Positions 24,135-36,575 of a stretch of DNA of 64,000 nt are shown here, piece after piece. The stretch comes from Chlorophyllum brunneum (taxonomy: Eukaryota; Basidiomycota; Agaricomycetes; Agaricales; Agaricaceae), in NCBI GenBank assembly GCA_963576785.1, contig OY756141.1:3720001-3784000 (forward strand), written 5' to 3'. The translations under genes were made by a program, and so were the position numbers. Each line of letters begins with the position of its first letter. Position 1 is the stretch's first letter. The notes under the pieces were generated by a model. It saw nothing but the letters and a program-made list of their open reading frames with translations. It did no database searches and had not been told where the DNA came from.

Positions 24135-24796
24135 TTAGATCGCTGCAGCAACTCCCAAAAGACCTGCTGCAAAAGCCCACACACCACCTGCGGCGAGGCC
24201 AGTGGCGGCGTTGGTAGTGGTGGCAGCAGGTTGTGAACCGGTAGTGGACGCGGCAGTCGGTGCGGGGGAAGTGGCAGAACCAGAACCGGCAGCACCAGAA
24301 CCACTTGGGGACACTATCAAGTAGTGGCTGTCAGTCGAATATCCGCATGTTAAAGAAGCAAATACGTACTCGAACCACACTGAGATTTCTGAAGACCTTG
24401 AGCGGTAGCGATGTCAGCCGGGGTGCAGTTGTTCTGAAGGCACCCGTTGGCCTCGGACTGGAAGGCTTGAGAAGTGCAGACGCATGGCAAGTCGGCACTG
24501 GGTATAGGTGGTAATGCCTTGAGCCGAGAATAAAATAAAAGGAGTAGGTAAACTTACAAGCCGTTGCATTTGGCGTCCATGGCAGCCGCGGTGACACAAT
24601 CGAGGATACAAGGTGTTAGTCCAAGGCCAGAGGGGACACTACCAGCTCCCGAGCCACTAGGGGTTGCGCCCCCACTTGCACTTGCTTGTGAGGCAGAACC
24701 GGAGGCAGAACCGGACGCGGAAGAGGCGGAGCTGGAGCTCTGTGCTACCGCGACTGCAGCAAAAGCAAAGAGAGCGAATTTAGCATTGAAGAACAT
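24135..24796 (-). CDS. GPI-anchored CFEM-domain cell-surface protein
   Basis: Three exons: 24558-24796, 24370-24497 and 24135-24313, giving 181 residues. The signal peptide is MFFNAKFALFAFAAVAVAQ. A Ser/Ala/Gly-rich linker follows, then a complete eight-cysteine CFEM domain: TPCILDC, DAKCNGFADLPCVC, NGCLQNNC and KSQC. The Asp in ADLPCVC is the usual haem-iron ligand position. A Ser/Thr/Ala-rich stalk and a hydrophobic tail (GVWAFAAGLLGVAAAI) complete a GPI-anchor layout. CFEM proteins bind haem or take part in wall structure and host or mate interaction. The short CFEM-like gene at 8218-8511 is a much reduced relative. Confidence 0.85.
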
Positions 24797-25832
24797 GGTG
24801 AAGATTGACGCGTCCTGAGATGGTTGAGGTCGTGAACAAGGAATCGTTCGACTTTTGTTCGGTGTGGGTAAACGGTTTTTATTTCAGGGGACTTCAACAT
24901 TTTCCACGCTCATTCCATATTCGGCAACAAACACGCTCATTCCGCCCTGGCCCCTTACCCCAAACACGCTCAACTTTCGGACGTGCGTCTGGTGCTGAGT
25001 TGGCCCTTCCAGTTTTTGAAACTGTTCCACCGGAAAGACCTGGATCATGACGACCTTGTAGGGGATAACATTCTTTGTGGCACTACTCCAAGATCCTGTT
25101 GTGCCACTACTCCCCCACTGCCCCATCACACCTGTCTCTCTATTCGGATCCCGAAATTCATATACCGGAAATGTGCACGGACCAGTGTGCGGAACGTGTT
25201 GAAATGGGCGAATCGGGGTCTGTAGCGATCAAGGGCAATAAGAGTCGGATCACGGTCTTGATGAATGGGCATTTCCTCCAACATAGTGATTGCAAGGATT
25301 CCGGGATGGTTGAGCTGACAATGGATCCAACGTTTGTTTTTTAGTCACGGAAAATTTGCCGCGATGCCGGCGGTCAAACTGTGGACAGCATCAAGTCTTC
25401 CTTTTACCTCAGGCAAAATGGTGCTTGACGTTTTTTGGAAAAAGACTCACAAGTTGTCGAATCCGAAATAATTGCTAACTTCCATCGAAGCCAGCACAGG
25501 GTTGGTGGCACAGTCCCATGAGCGGCAAGCGTGGTTACTTCCTATCCATAAAAATACAGGCTCATCCGGTTCATCGCTCTGCCTGCTCCCCGAACCTCCA
25601 AAACACGAAGCAGCAGGCTCTATCTATGTCAGACTGAATTGTGGATGGAGAGTCAGGTGAGGTACGGATAATCCTCGGTTAATTCTTCCATCTGGCTAAA
25701 CTTCGGATAATTATACAAGCACCTCATATCTCGACGAGTTGTCGCCTCAGTATAAGTATGACGAATAAAGGTGATTTATCTTTTATCTTTAGTCCGGATA
25801 TCGTGCCCATCTAACCAAACTCCAAAGCCAAC
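24797..25832. other. divergent promoter region between CFEM and GH3 genes
   Basis: About 1 kb separating the minus-strand CFEM gene and the plus-strand GH3 gene. ORFs inside (for example 25075-25344) are short and unrelated to known families. Both promoters should be here. Confidence 0.4.
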
Positions 25833-28800
25833 ATGCCTCCCTCCGACTTCGCCAATGCCAATATCGATCAAGTTCTCGATGCTTTGACTACTGACGAAGC
25901 TATTCTTCTGAGCGCTGGTGTTGGCTTCTGGCACACTCATGCTATCGAGAGGCTCGGAATTCCGGCTGTTAAAGTAAGTAGAAACACTCCTTGCATCCCA
26001 ACACGCTAACATATACCAGGTCAGCGACGGTCCCAATGGAATCCGAGGCAACCATTTCTTCATGGGTACGCCAGCGAAGTGTCTGCCAGTACGTGACTTT
26101 GATTTTCTTGGCACATACACAATGGCACTGATTGGCACTGTTCATAGGCTTCGACAGCGATGGGTGCCACTTTTGATCGCGAACTTGTTGAAGAAGTCGG
26201 CCTCAAGCTTCTCGCCAAGGAAGCAAAGCTCCGGGCCGCCTCCATCGTTCTTGCCCCAACTTGTAACATTCAGCGTGTCAGCCCTCCACTTTTTTTCTGG
26301 TTTTCCTTCCCGACGCTCAGAATTTTTTTCTTTTGATTAGAATCCTCTAGGGGGGAGGGTGGGTGCCCTGATAACAACGATTATCATCTTGGTGATCTGA
26401 CGTCACTGTAGAGCTTTGAGAGCTTTTCCGAAGATCCTTACTTATCTGGTATCCTAGCCGGTGCCTATATAAACGGTGTACAGAAAGGAGGTATCGGATC
26501 AGCAATTAAACACTTTGTGTGAGTTGTTCATTTCTTTGTTTTTCGTAGCCGATCTCACCCTGCACTCAGTGGAAACGATAAGGAAAACGACCGGCTTGGG
26601 TACAACAGCATCATCGATGAACGGTGTTTGAGAGAGATTTATCTCCTTCCGTTTATGCTAGCCCAGAAGTACTCATCACCATGGGCCTATATGACGGCGT
26701 AAGTGGCGCATCCAGCCTGTCGACTCTTAATCACCTCCTATACCCAGTTACAACCGCGTCAATGGCATTCATGTCTGCGAGAATCCTGCGATTCTCCAAA
26801 ATATTCTACGCGATGAATGGAAATCAGATGCCTTGGTAAGGTCCCAGTACTTACGCCATTGAACAAAGCCTCACCTGTTTATTTTTTCCATCAAAGGTCA
26901 TGAGTGACTGGTAAACATGTGTCGTCGGATAAGCATAGTCACTACGGCTGACCTCGGTATTTAGGTTCGGTACTTACAGCGTTGATGCCGGTTTTAATGC
27001 TGGTGTCGATCTTGAGATGCCTGGCCTTAACAAGTGGCGTACCCTCGACCTCGTCAACCGTTCTATCCAAGCTAGGAAAGTGACCCCCAAAACAATCAAG
27101 CAGCGTGCTCGCAAAGTTATCGAGCTCGCTCAAAAATGTGCCAAAGGCGCCCCCGAGGTACAATCTATACCTTTCATTACACCATCTCCAGATATGAATT
27201 CCTTCGTCGTAGATCTTGGATGGTGATGGTCTTGAACGTACTGTTGACTCGGAAGAGGACAACACTCTCATGCGCAAGTTCGCCGCCGAGTCTATCGTTC
27301 TCCTCAAGAATGATAAGAAAGTACTTCCCCTTAATGCCAAGGCACTGAAGAAGGTTGCTATCGTTGGTGGTAATGCCAAAGCCCTCGTCCTTTCCGGTGG
27401 AGGTTCCGCCGCGCTTAAAGCATCCTACTTTGTTTCCCCCTACGATGGTGTCGTCAATGCTCTCCGAGAGGTCAATCCAAACGTTGAGATCACCTACAGT
27501 GAAGGCGCTCGAGGTATGAATACCTGACGTTGACGAGTACAACGCTTTAATACTATGACAGCCTATAAGACCATGCCTTCTTTGGACAACGACCTCTTCA
27601 CCGAGTCTGGTGAACGTGGTTGGATGGGAACTTGGCACACTCACGAGAATGACGACAGTCTTGTTGCCCTGGAAGCTCCAATCAAGACTCAATACATCGA
27701 TGAGACTAAGATCTTCATTAGCACTTCATACCCGGATGGCATCACGAAAAAGTGGACTCTCCGCCTCAAGGGTTACCTGAAGCCGCGTGAGCACGATTGC
27801 AAGTTCGAGTTCGGTTTGACTGCTGCTGGAAGAGCCAAGGTGCGAGTCCACTACTCTCCTGTTGTAATCGCTTATTGAGCGTTATCCCTCATATTTAGCT
27901 GTACGTCGATGGGAAACTCGCGATTGATAACTGGACAAGGCAACGTCGCGGTGAAGCCTTCTTTGGCTGTGGTTCTGAAGAAGAAAAGGGTATTGTCGAA
28001 CTGAAGGCCGGTGTGAAACACGAAATCTATGTTGAATACTGCAACGTCCGTGGTCCCGCTGACGGTGATGAAGATGAGGCGATCATGGATAGGTAAACTC
28101 TCCGCTTCCCTAAGTTCGACAGTTACTTGAACTTCCGTAGTAACCCCGGTGTCCGCCTTGGAGGCGCTGAAGTCCAAGACTCGGACGAGCTTTTGAACTC
28201 TGCTGTTTCCATTGCCAAAGATGCTGATGCTGTTATTGCTGTCGTTGGTCTCAATGCTGACTTTGAAACCGAGGGATATGATCGTACCACACTCGCCCTC
28301 CCAGGTCGCACTGATGAACTCATCCAAAAGGTGGCGGCGGCCAACCCACGCACTATCGTGGTTACTCAAGCCGTACGTGAAACGCCTATCGAATATCTGA
28401 AGTCGAGAGGATACTGATGGTTACTCTAGGGCTCAGCGATCACTCTTCCTTGGGTCGACGAAGTTTCGACTCTCATGCATGCTTGGTACCTGGGTAATGC
28501 CACCGGTGATGCTATTGCCGACGTCGTATTTGGCAAGCACAATCCGTCCGGAAAGCTTTCATTGACCTTCCCTAAACGATTGGAGGACGTCCCTTCCCAT
28601 GGCCACTTCCACTCTGAAAAGGGCGCGGTAAATTATGCTGAAGGTCTCTTTGTGGTATGTTGGTCGTAATGCACCACCCATACATTGATGCTGACGTCTG
28701 GTACAGGGATACAAGCATTACCAACACCGTAGCATCAAACCCACATTCCCCTTCGGGTGAGTCTGGATACAAAATAGCAGTTTTTGAAGTAGGCTAATTG

Positions 28801-29226
28801 TTGATTCTTAGTCATGGCTTGTCGTACACCTCTTTCACCCTCTCTAACCTCAGATTCTCCCAGTCCACCATTGCGGAAGACAAGTTTAGCTTGAAAGCCA
28901 CAGTAACGCTCACCAACACAGGCCGCCTCGCCGGATCTCAAGTCGTCCAGCTCTACGTCGGACTTCCACGCACATCAGAGCTCACCCACCCGCGCTGGCA
29001 GCTTCGCGCATTCGAAAAGGCTAGGGAGGTCCAGCCCGGTGAGAGTCGGGAGGTTAGCCTCGTATTGGATAGGCTCAGTGTGTCGTATTGGGATAAGGAA
29101 TGGGTTGTGGAGAATGGTTTGTATGATATTAGGGTTGGGCTTACCAGTGAAGAGGGAGCTGAAGAGGGGCAAGAGGTCCTTGGACAATTCAGGATTGACC
29201 AGGGCTTCGGATGGAGAGGACTCTAG
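25833..29226 (+). CDS. GH3 beta-glucosidase with inserted PA14 domain
   Basis: Sixteen exons: 25833-25973, 26020-26088, 26148-26276, 26341-26358, 26412-26518, 26570-26698, 26748-26835, 26897-26910, 26965-27157, 27213-27513, 27562-27839, 27899-28092, 28141-28372, 28430-28654, 28707-28756 and 28812-29226. All are in phase, giving 860 residues, the normal size for this GH3 class. Domain order: GH3 N-terminal barrel ([39 protein letters not shown]) with the nucleophile Asp in VMSDWFGTYS; GH3 C-terminal domain ([11 protein letters not shown]); PA14 insert ([34 protein letters not shown]); the rest of the C-terminal domain ([15 protein letters not shown]); and a fibronectin-III-like end ([13 protein letters not shown]). 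There is no signal peptide, so it is probably intracellular. It hydrolyses terminal beta-glucosyl residues of cello-oligosaccharides or glycosides. Confidence 0.9.
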
Positions 29227-30545
29227 GTCCGCCCAGCGAAAGAAGACAAGTATGTATTTGTATGTAGTATAGATGTAGGTATACACCGTAGTACTATACC
29301 CAAACACTCTAGAATGAGAATTTGATTGGGTTGAGAGCCTCGATGGTCACTTTGGTAAAGAGATCGTGAGCAGCACTATTTTCATCGAACTCGCGTTTGG
29401 TGAGCGATATATAATTTCCCGCGAGGTGCCCGATAATTTAGGCCCTCGTGGATGGTGTGATGAAAGACGTAGAAGTGAGGCAAGTAGTTCAGCAGCGCTC
29501 CTATCATATCCTAATGCCGATTTTTCTTCTCCGCTTTTCGGTTATGGTCGTCCTCTCCAGCGTCATCAGGGGGTGGCCGGGATGGAGGGACATTGCTTTT
29601 CGTAATCGACCACCACTAACGGCCTTGAAGGTGACGTACCGGGAAGTCTTGGGTGAGATCCTGAAATGATATTGATGTTTGTTGTGCGCGCGAATTTCAT
29701 AAGAACTTGGCTATTGCTCAGGTAAAAAGAGGGTAAAAGGTAGGGAGAACATACTGATCACCCCCCGACTTCCTCAAGCCAGAATTCAAATGTGTCGAAG
29801 TCCTCGTACAAAGACGAAGCCACAGCAGAGACATTGCGGAGGTTTTAAATCTGTCCGCCGAGCACTTTGTATACCCCATCTTTCCGCCCAAAAAATTCGA
29901 CCCCGGAGAACAGTCAAATCGGTTGACCCCAATGTAGGGAAGATTTACCTTTCTAGAGTCTTGCGCTGACTCGAGAGAACAGATGAGCGCCTTGAGGTGG
30001 GATAATTCTGTCATCTCGCCCTTCTCTCCTATCTCAGGATACCTGGTGCAAGATTTCATGTCATAGTATCCAGAAATAGCGCACCCGAAGCCATCCCGGA
30101 GAAGAGCCTGGGACCAGTGAACCGATTATAGGAGATATATGACGTTTGTTCCATCTGCTTGTCAAATGACGGACGGGAGGAATGATGTGCGACGAAGGAG
30201 GTCCCTGTGTGGACGAACTAGGTCTTTGTCAGAGTGATAGCATGCAGTATGGCTTGACCTTGGACCTACAGACGCGTATTAGATGGCTCCTATATAACGG
30301 ACCCAATTGGAAGATGGCATGGTATTGATCATGAGCATTCGTCTCCTCTTCACTCCCAACGGCCACATTGTCTACCCGAGAACAAGTCGTGATTTCCAAG
30401 CAAGTTGATTGTACCAGGATGAGCCCAAATTGGTGATCGGGCTGATCCAAAAGGTCTTTCAAGAACCAAGCAGATGCGCGAGCATGGATGAGGTTATCGT
30501 TGAATTTTGCAGTAGACGGGAAGGGACTTTTGAGAGCAGCTGCCC
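29227..30545. other. intergenic, no gene recognised
   Basis: About 1.3 kb. Two minus-strand ORFs over 110 codons (29718-30059 and 30229-30606) show no family resemblance, signal peptide or plausible splice connection, and I do not call them. Confidence 0.35.
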
Positions 30546-30720
30546 CAGATCGCCAGCAGGGCCGGGGCCGACAGTTCCTACTATATCGGCCAGCATCTAG
30601 CAACATCAGGTTATGTAATAATGTCTTATCTCGCTGATCGTCCGAGAGGTAGAGCCAGGCTGGAATTTTTTATTTTTATTAAATATCAAAGCGGGTGAGT
30701 GTGTAGGTAGATGTACCGGA
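30546..30720 (+). repeat. dispersed repeat B, copy 1
   Basis: The CGCCAGCAGG...CAGCATCTAGCAACATC...TGTCTTATCTCGCTGATCGTCCGA block, then AGCGGGTGAGTGTGTAGGTAGAT, recurs with about 85-90 percent identity at 31408-31565 in the same orientation. No coding function is visible. Confidence 0.7.
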
Positions 30721-31012
30721 ATGAGAAAAAGGCATATCAATAAAAATGCCGTGGGAAGCAACTATATATGTAGTTGGAGGTACGGGCCCCGCTTAAACTT
30801 ACTTCCAGTTCTGTGCAACGTGCCATTTTCGTATTTTTACCTTTTGTCTTTGTAGGAGATGGATTTGATTACTCACAATCGGAAATAGTGCGGCAGGTGT
30901 CGGAGAGATTGGCAATATGTGATAGCGGGATATGTGGCATGTGAACCGTCTCGGGTTCCCTAAGGCCAAAGAAACTAAACTAAGCTTAATGTCGTATGTA
31001 TCTTTCATTTCG

Positions 31013-31405
31013 TTGTTTCAAATTCTCCAGACTCCAGCACGCTAAGTGGTGCTAGCTTACGTACAGCGCTGAGACTAACCTAAAAATAGGGTACCGCTCT
31101 GTGGGAACCCCGAAGAAGCGAATACCCAAACTTCGTTGGGAGATAGCTGGCACTTCCTTCGGCCTAATGACAAAATCTCACAGACTGCGCAAAAAAAACA
31201 ATTTCTAATCACAACACTGTCCTCTCTCTCTGTCTTTTTTTAGAATTTCAGGGTTCCATTCGATTGAACCCAACTTCGATTTTTCTCTTCTCCAACCTAT
31301 TTTTAAAAACTTTGAGTGGTGCACATTGTGGTGTGGATGTCGCGTGCTGGCAAGTGTGTTCACAACTGCTGATCTTTTAGATGGTGAAGAAGTCATTCGC
31401 ACTAG
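31013..31405 (+). repeat. dispersed repeat A, copy 1
   Basis: Highly similar, in the same orientation, to 36186-36575. Shared landmarks are GACTCCAGCACGCTAAGTGG, AATAGGGTACCGCTCTG, a pyrimidine-rich CT run, then AGAATTTCAGGGTTCCATTC, CCAACCTATTTTTAAAAAC and GTGGTGCACATTGTG. Length is about 390 bases. The copies sit on either side of the kinase region. No LTR-type TG...CA ends or internal reverse transcriptase are seen. Confidence 0.75.
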
Positions 31406-31407
31406 GA

Positions 31408-31565
31408 ATCAATCGCCAGCAGGGTCGGGGCAGACAGTGGCTACTACATCGGTCAGCATCTAGCAACATCGGGTTATGTAACATTGTCTTATCTCGCTGA
31501 TCGTCCGATATATAGAGCCAGGGTGGAAATGTTTATCGAAGCGGGTGGGTGTGTAAGTAGATACA
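31408..31565 (+). repeat. dispersed repeat B, copy 2
   Basis: Second copy of the 30546-30720 repeat, directly after repeat A copy 1. This copy lacks the short AT-rich insertion (TTTTTATTTTTATTAAATA) present in copy 1 near 30667-30686. Confidence 0.7.
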
Positions 31566-31724
31566 ATAGAATTCCCCAATCCTATATTCTGTTTGGACAT
31601 TCCCATTGAAATGACTACGGACATGATTTGGCGAACTAGTTCACGAGATGGAGCGAGACAGAGGCCCTGGAGGTGATATCCGTCAGCACAAGGTCTTTGT
31701 TAGCAAGGAGGGGCGTACTTGAGA

Positions 31725-32113
31725 TTTGTTCAGGGCGTAGTCTCGCGACTTAGCATAACTTCAACTTCAACCATGACTCCGCATGCCCTGCTTCAATCTT
31801 CGATACTAGGTGTGACTACCCGCCCTTGCACATCACCAGCAGAAACTTGTATTTTGAGATGGCTGTGGCAATGGTCCCCGGTGGGGAAAACGTCTCTTGC
31901 TCGTTCATGGGAAGCTGGGACGGTGATCTCGGAGAATCTCTCAATCGAAATCTCCCTGTATCCCTTCCTACTAGAAGGCCCTCGTTGCGAAGGGGTCGTA
32001 CGCAGCCAGCGATGGCCTGTCGCGACGGAACGAAAGGCAGATATGACTGTTGGAAATTGTTGACCATGCATATCACATCTCCCTGACCACCCCAGCATTC
32101 GACATATCATCAT
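31725..32113 (-). pseudogene. detached fragment of a FunK1 kinase gene
   Basis: The minus-strand reading NFQQSYLPFVPSRQAIAGC, LRNEGLLVGRDTGRFRL, PMNEQETFSPPGTIATAISKYK matches the N-terminal region of the neighbouring FunK1 gene (SFQQSYLPFDPSPQVVAGC, LRHEGLLVEKSTGGLKW, ATNEKDTFKPLKTIAEAISKYK, around 35110-35345). Only this one stretch is present. The rest of the kinase is absent, so it is a duplicated gene fragment and not a functional gene. Confidence 0.75.
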
Positions 32114-32645
32114 AGCTGCCGTGGATATGTTGGGTTGATCGGGGAGGGAGCTGTGATGTGGAAAGTGCTATAAGCAAACGCGAAAAGCTTGTGCCGAGTC
32201 GTGAATCCCACAGTGTCGGTTGAAGTCGCCGTTGGTCTCGAGATGTTCTAACGTAGTAGCGAATAAGTCTCATCGTGCTTCAACACGTCAAAGTTGGTTA
32301 CCAGCCAAAGCAATGATCCAGAAGACATTGACATCAAACTAGTCGCCGAGGTTGCGAAGTGAGTATATACCTACTGCGGGGGCCCCCGCAGTACATTAGA
32401 TAAATGGACCGACGGCAGATGTAAGCCTGGCGAGGAACTTCACAGAAACAGACCAACCACGGATTCCATCTGGCCCCGCCTTGGAAGCACTGCATACACA
32501 CTGCTGGGTAGTCCACTGAGGGATCCATCATGTTGTTGAACTATTAGATTAATACACAGCTGTGACAAGGTTGTAATGTGAATCATCGAGAGCATCCACT
32601 AAGGCAGAAGAGGTGACAAAAAGAGCGGAGAATTTTCCGAGAATA
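32114..32645. other. intergenic, no gene seen
   Basis: About 530 bases between the kinase fragment and the stop of the FunK1 gene. A GC-rich self-complementary run (GCGGGGGCCCCCGC, about 32376-32389) is the only structure noticed. Confidence 0.4.
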
Positions 32646-35600
32646 CTAGGGAGTACGAAGTAGATGTGCGGGGCCAGGAAGATAAGACCTTTTTGAAGCA
32701 GGTAGCTCATCTCCTGTCTCATCCCGAGGTCGTTTCCGGTGTTCGGATCCCGAGTTGCCACCCGAGGCGATAGAGGCAGCTGGTTCCAACATGGACATGG
32801 CGGTAATTGGGAGACTGGCCTCAGGTGTCCCATGAGTAGAGACAGGGGCGTTGGAAGGACCAGCTTGTGGATTGGCTCCGGGAGGCAAAGCTGGGAGAGG
32901 TTGCTTCTGGGTTGATTCTTCTTTGTGGACATCAATAAGACCAGGGAAAGCTTTGTCACCATCCGCCTTTCTGGCAAAAGTAAGCAATCCAAACAATGAC
33001 CTCATCACCGGAGGATAGATGGACGCATATGAGTTGATATCCAAGGTAGCGTTGGCCTGATGGCGTGCAACATAGGCGTTGTACAACGTTCTTGCTACAA
33101 CTGCCATGATACCAGTGAAAGATTGAAGTGTGGGATGCAAACACTCTGATAGCATTGAGTGGAGACGTTCGTAGGATTGGAGGACACGTGCCCGTTCGGC
33201 CGTTGCATAGAGTAGGTTGACGTAGATTTTCTTCGCATATTTTTGCGATGGTTCATGATTGACTCGAGCTGTTATGAGCCACAAGGCGATCCAGAAAAGA
33301 GATTCCAGATCGTGCTGAAAGTTGTAATTCTGCACTCCTGGCGGGCCATAGGCTTCATAGGCTGATTTCGGTTGGTTCAATAACACAACTGCTGTATCAT
33401 CCATTGTTCCACGGCCCCAAAAGTCCTCTTCTACTGGCCCGGACAACTGTTCAGGTGGAGGGGGTAGGGATCCCAGTATAGCGAATCCAGACAAGATCTC
33501 CCACGGCATAAAATAAGGGGTACCCTGCGGGGCGGGTTAGTAGGTGGAATGCGGAAAGGAATGAACGTACCGTCTTCGGATCAGAACTATAGTGAGTTGA
33601 ACCGAACTGCTTGGCATACTCTAGGTCACTCAATTTCCCCGATACACCAGCCTGCTCATCCTTGAATATCAGAATATTGCCTGTACTGACATCACGGTGA
33701 ACCCATCCCGCAATGAATAGTACCACGAGCGCTAACCACAATTAGCATGGATAGATTCAATCAATACGGATACTCACCAACTAAAGCATCAGCCAACGCT
33801 AAAAACGAGGACCGAAGATCGACAGCGTCATGAAGAGCTGTGCAGACCTCGGAGTAGATGATAATATAGCGCCTTTTAGGTTTGTAGGTTCGCAGATGTG
33901 TCGAACTATCTTCAGTAACCCTCCGCTCAATGGGACGTGTTGCAGTACCACGATCTCGACTCGGGTCGGACCCGGGAATTCGATGGCTCTTGAGTTCTCC
34001 ATCCCGGGGCTTATCCGAAAAAAAGAGTCCAGTGGTCGGAGTGGCATCCTGGGGGGACCGTCGCGTCGTCGAGCTTCGATGGTCATCTTCAATGCTTACA
34101 AAATAGCCCCGATAGGTATTGTCTTCGATGCGCTTCAGAATTTCTCTGCTAGTCATCGAGTTCCACTGCTCAATGAGATCAAGACGAGAAACCTGGCCGA
34201 TCCTCTTCAGTTCCTTCTGTTTCTCCACCCCCGCAAATATTGCGCCCTGAATTTCTTTCTCCGACATAGCATCCTCCTCCAACCAAACATCCTTGAGCGC
34301 TACTTTCTTCTTTCCAGGTAAGGGTGGACCGCCGGGTTTTGAAACCTCGATCGCTTCCCACACTCGCGTCATACGACCTGTGATACCCAAGGACCGATAG
34401 CTAGCTAGACTGCGAGTTGATTCGAAATATCGGGTAGCATCTCCGACCCCGATTTCATACGTGTAGTGAATGCCTTCATGAACTCTCCGATGGACCATCG
34501 AGTCATAACCAAGCTGGGTTTCGTCCGCAAATAAGAAGGAAAAGAAGACCGAAATCAATCTCTCGTAGTCCTCGTGGAAAGGATCGCATCAGACAGCGGC
34601 AAGGAAGGATTCATGGGTCCACTCACAAGAAGAAAATTGAAATCGCGTGATTTGGAAGAATGGGATCGGGAGAAATACCACAGAGCCATCTTGTCGTCTT
34701 CGATCGTGAACTACAAGCGAGCGTGAGCTGAATCAACAATTGGGTGCAGAAGACCTACGCTAAACATGAAGATGCGACGGGGATCATCATTCATGATGTG
34801 ACTGGCTCCAGAGACCAGTTTCTGGCGGTTCTTTAAATGCATCGAGGTTAGGAATGAACAACCTTTAAACGGGCTACTGACATCGACCCAGTCCTCCTCG
34901 TTCTTTTGGAACTCGACAGAGACAGCTATGTTTGGGGCAGCAAGTTTCGTACCCCGCCTCGCAAGTTGCGAGCCCTTCGCCAGCTCAAAACACCCATCTA
35001 TTTTGAATGTAGCGCCATAAAGTTCGGAGAGGACATTGTCGTCGGGACAATCGCGGTATTGCACGCGAGGCTCATCGGCTCGTCCTTGACCACCGTGATC
35101 AGGTAACTTGTACTTTGAGATGGCTTCTGCGATGGTCTTCAGAGGTTTAAACGTATCTTTTTCGTTCGTAGCGAGCAGTGATGGCGAGTCTGGGAAATCC
35201 TTCCATTTGAGACCGCCTGTTGACTTTTCTACTAGAAGCCCTTCGTGACGAAGTAGTCGCACACAGCCGGCGACCACCTGTGGCGATGGATCGAAAGGTA
35301 GATATGACTGTTGAAAGCTGTCGACGCTGCATACCAACATCTCACTATCCATCTCAGTCGCGATCGCATTCCTAGTATCTGTCACTTTATGACCATTGCC
35401 AGTTGATTTCCTCGAGCGAGGGGTAGAGCGATGTCTGGGGGACAAGATATAAACAATCACGAAAAGCCAGTCCTGAGTCTTGTAACCTCACGCCGTCTGT
35501 CCTGATCCTTCCTGCGTCCTGAAACAATGATGAATGAGTTTCGTCGTGTATTAGCCCAGATAAAACAAACTTAGGACGACCAGCCGCGGTGGACATTCGA

Positions 35601-35707
35601 AACTCAATGTCAGGGGAGGAGGGACTGAGTGGGCTGTGACGTTCAACGACGCTAATCAAAGCTTGTTCACGCTGGGTTTCAAAGTCCGACAGTCGGACCT
35701 CCAACAA
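32646..35707 (-). CDS. FunK1-type fungal protein kinase
   Basis: Exons that are clear: 32646-33524, 33571-33731, 33778 to about 34580, 34627-34710 and 34759 to about 35345, plus one or more N-terminal exons up to about 35707 (start uncertain). The N-terminal domain (SFQQSYLPFDPSPQVVAGC, ISVFFSFLFADETQLGYD) is typical of FunK1 proteins. The kinase core shows the ATP-site lysine in KKVALKDVW, the catalytic loop AGWVHRDVSTGNILIF (His-Arg-Asp and Asn), the metal-binding SDLEYAK in place of DFG, and GTPYFMPWEIL. The tail is Ser/Pro-rich with basic KRPRDE and SKRSYLP stretches that may be nuclear signals. FunK1 kinases are specific to multicellular fungi and their substrates are poorly known. The core looks complete. 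Confidence 0.82.
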
Positions 35708-36185
35708 TACGTTTTATTATTCTCGCGTGGACAGATGAATGCTCCGGTCGTTGAATTATTTGTCTATACACCGAGGTTGGTAACGTGCACTGCTGCCCTC
35801 ATGAGTTACTACTCCTTATAACACTTTAGCCTGAAGGGAACATGAGCTGGTTTTCGGCCTAATGTCACTTAACACAACAAGCGACCCATGACAGGACCCC
35901 CCGAATATTCTCAGTGATGTTTGTTTTGGCTCCGCAGGTTTTTGGCTGGAGGTCTGTTTAGGGTCCGCAGGTAAGCAGACGATTGTTTTCCGGCGAGGTA
36001 TGTGCGGCGGTCCACAGACCCAGGGGCTAGCCACCCCAGGTATGTTCGGCAACCACAGGTCATAAGTTGGAATCAAGCGCCTATGGTCTGAGCATATGGA
36101 ATACGCTTGGAATTTTTTTGCGGGCCGATTCAGGCGCTTTATCCGGAGGTTTTTGTCAACATACCACCGAGGGGGTCCTGCTTAA
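35708..36185. other. upstream region of the FunK1 gene
   Basis: About 480 bases with no coding content recognised. It should contain the kinase promoter. It ends at repeat A copy 2. Confidence 0.4.
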
Positions 36186-36575
36186 TGTTTCGTCGTTTCA
36201 AATTCTCCCGACTCCAGCACACTAAGTGGTGCTAGCTAACGTACAGCGCTGAGACTAAACTAAAAAATAGGGTACCGCTCTGTGAAAACCCCAAAGAAGC
36301 GAATACCCAAACTTCGTTGGGAGATAGCTGGTACTTCCCGTGGCCTTACGGTAAAAATCTCACAGACTGCGCAAAAAACCATTTCTAATCACAAGGCAAT
36401 TCTCTCTCTCTCTCTCTCTCTTTTTTTAGAATTTCAGGGTTCCATTCGATTGAACCCAACTTCGATTTTTGTCTTCTCCAACCTATTTTTAAAAACTTTG
36501 AGTGGTGCACATTGTGAAGTGGATGTCGTTCCCAAGTGTTGATCTTCTTAGATAGTGAAGAAGTCATTCACACAC
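36186..36575 (+). repeat. dispersed repeat A, copy 2
   Basis: Direct repeat of 31013-31405, very similar along almost the whole length. It differs mainly by a longer CT run (36401-36427) and a short divergent piece near 36520-36540. Confidence 0.75.
36401..36427 (+). repeat. CT microsatellite with T tail
   Basis: About ten TC units followed by seven T, inside repeat A copy 2. The matching place in copy 1 (about 31222-31243) is shorter and interrupted. Confidence 0.85.

Noticed and set aside
27177..28369. Long minus-strand ORFs opposite the GH3 exons
   Set aside because: They mirror the coding frame of the real gene and have no family resemblance. The plus-strand exons explain the sequence fully.
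29718..30606. Two minus-strand ORFs of more than 110 codons after the GH3 gene
   Set aside because: No domain, signal or splice continuation could be recognised, and one overlaps repeat B. Chance ORFs of this size occur in this composition.
31013..36575. An LTR retrotransposon, with repeat A copies as the LTRs
   Set aside because: The internal DNA encodes a host-type FunK1 kinase. No reverse transcriptase, integrase or gag, and no TG...CA ends or primer-binding site were seen.
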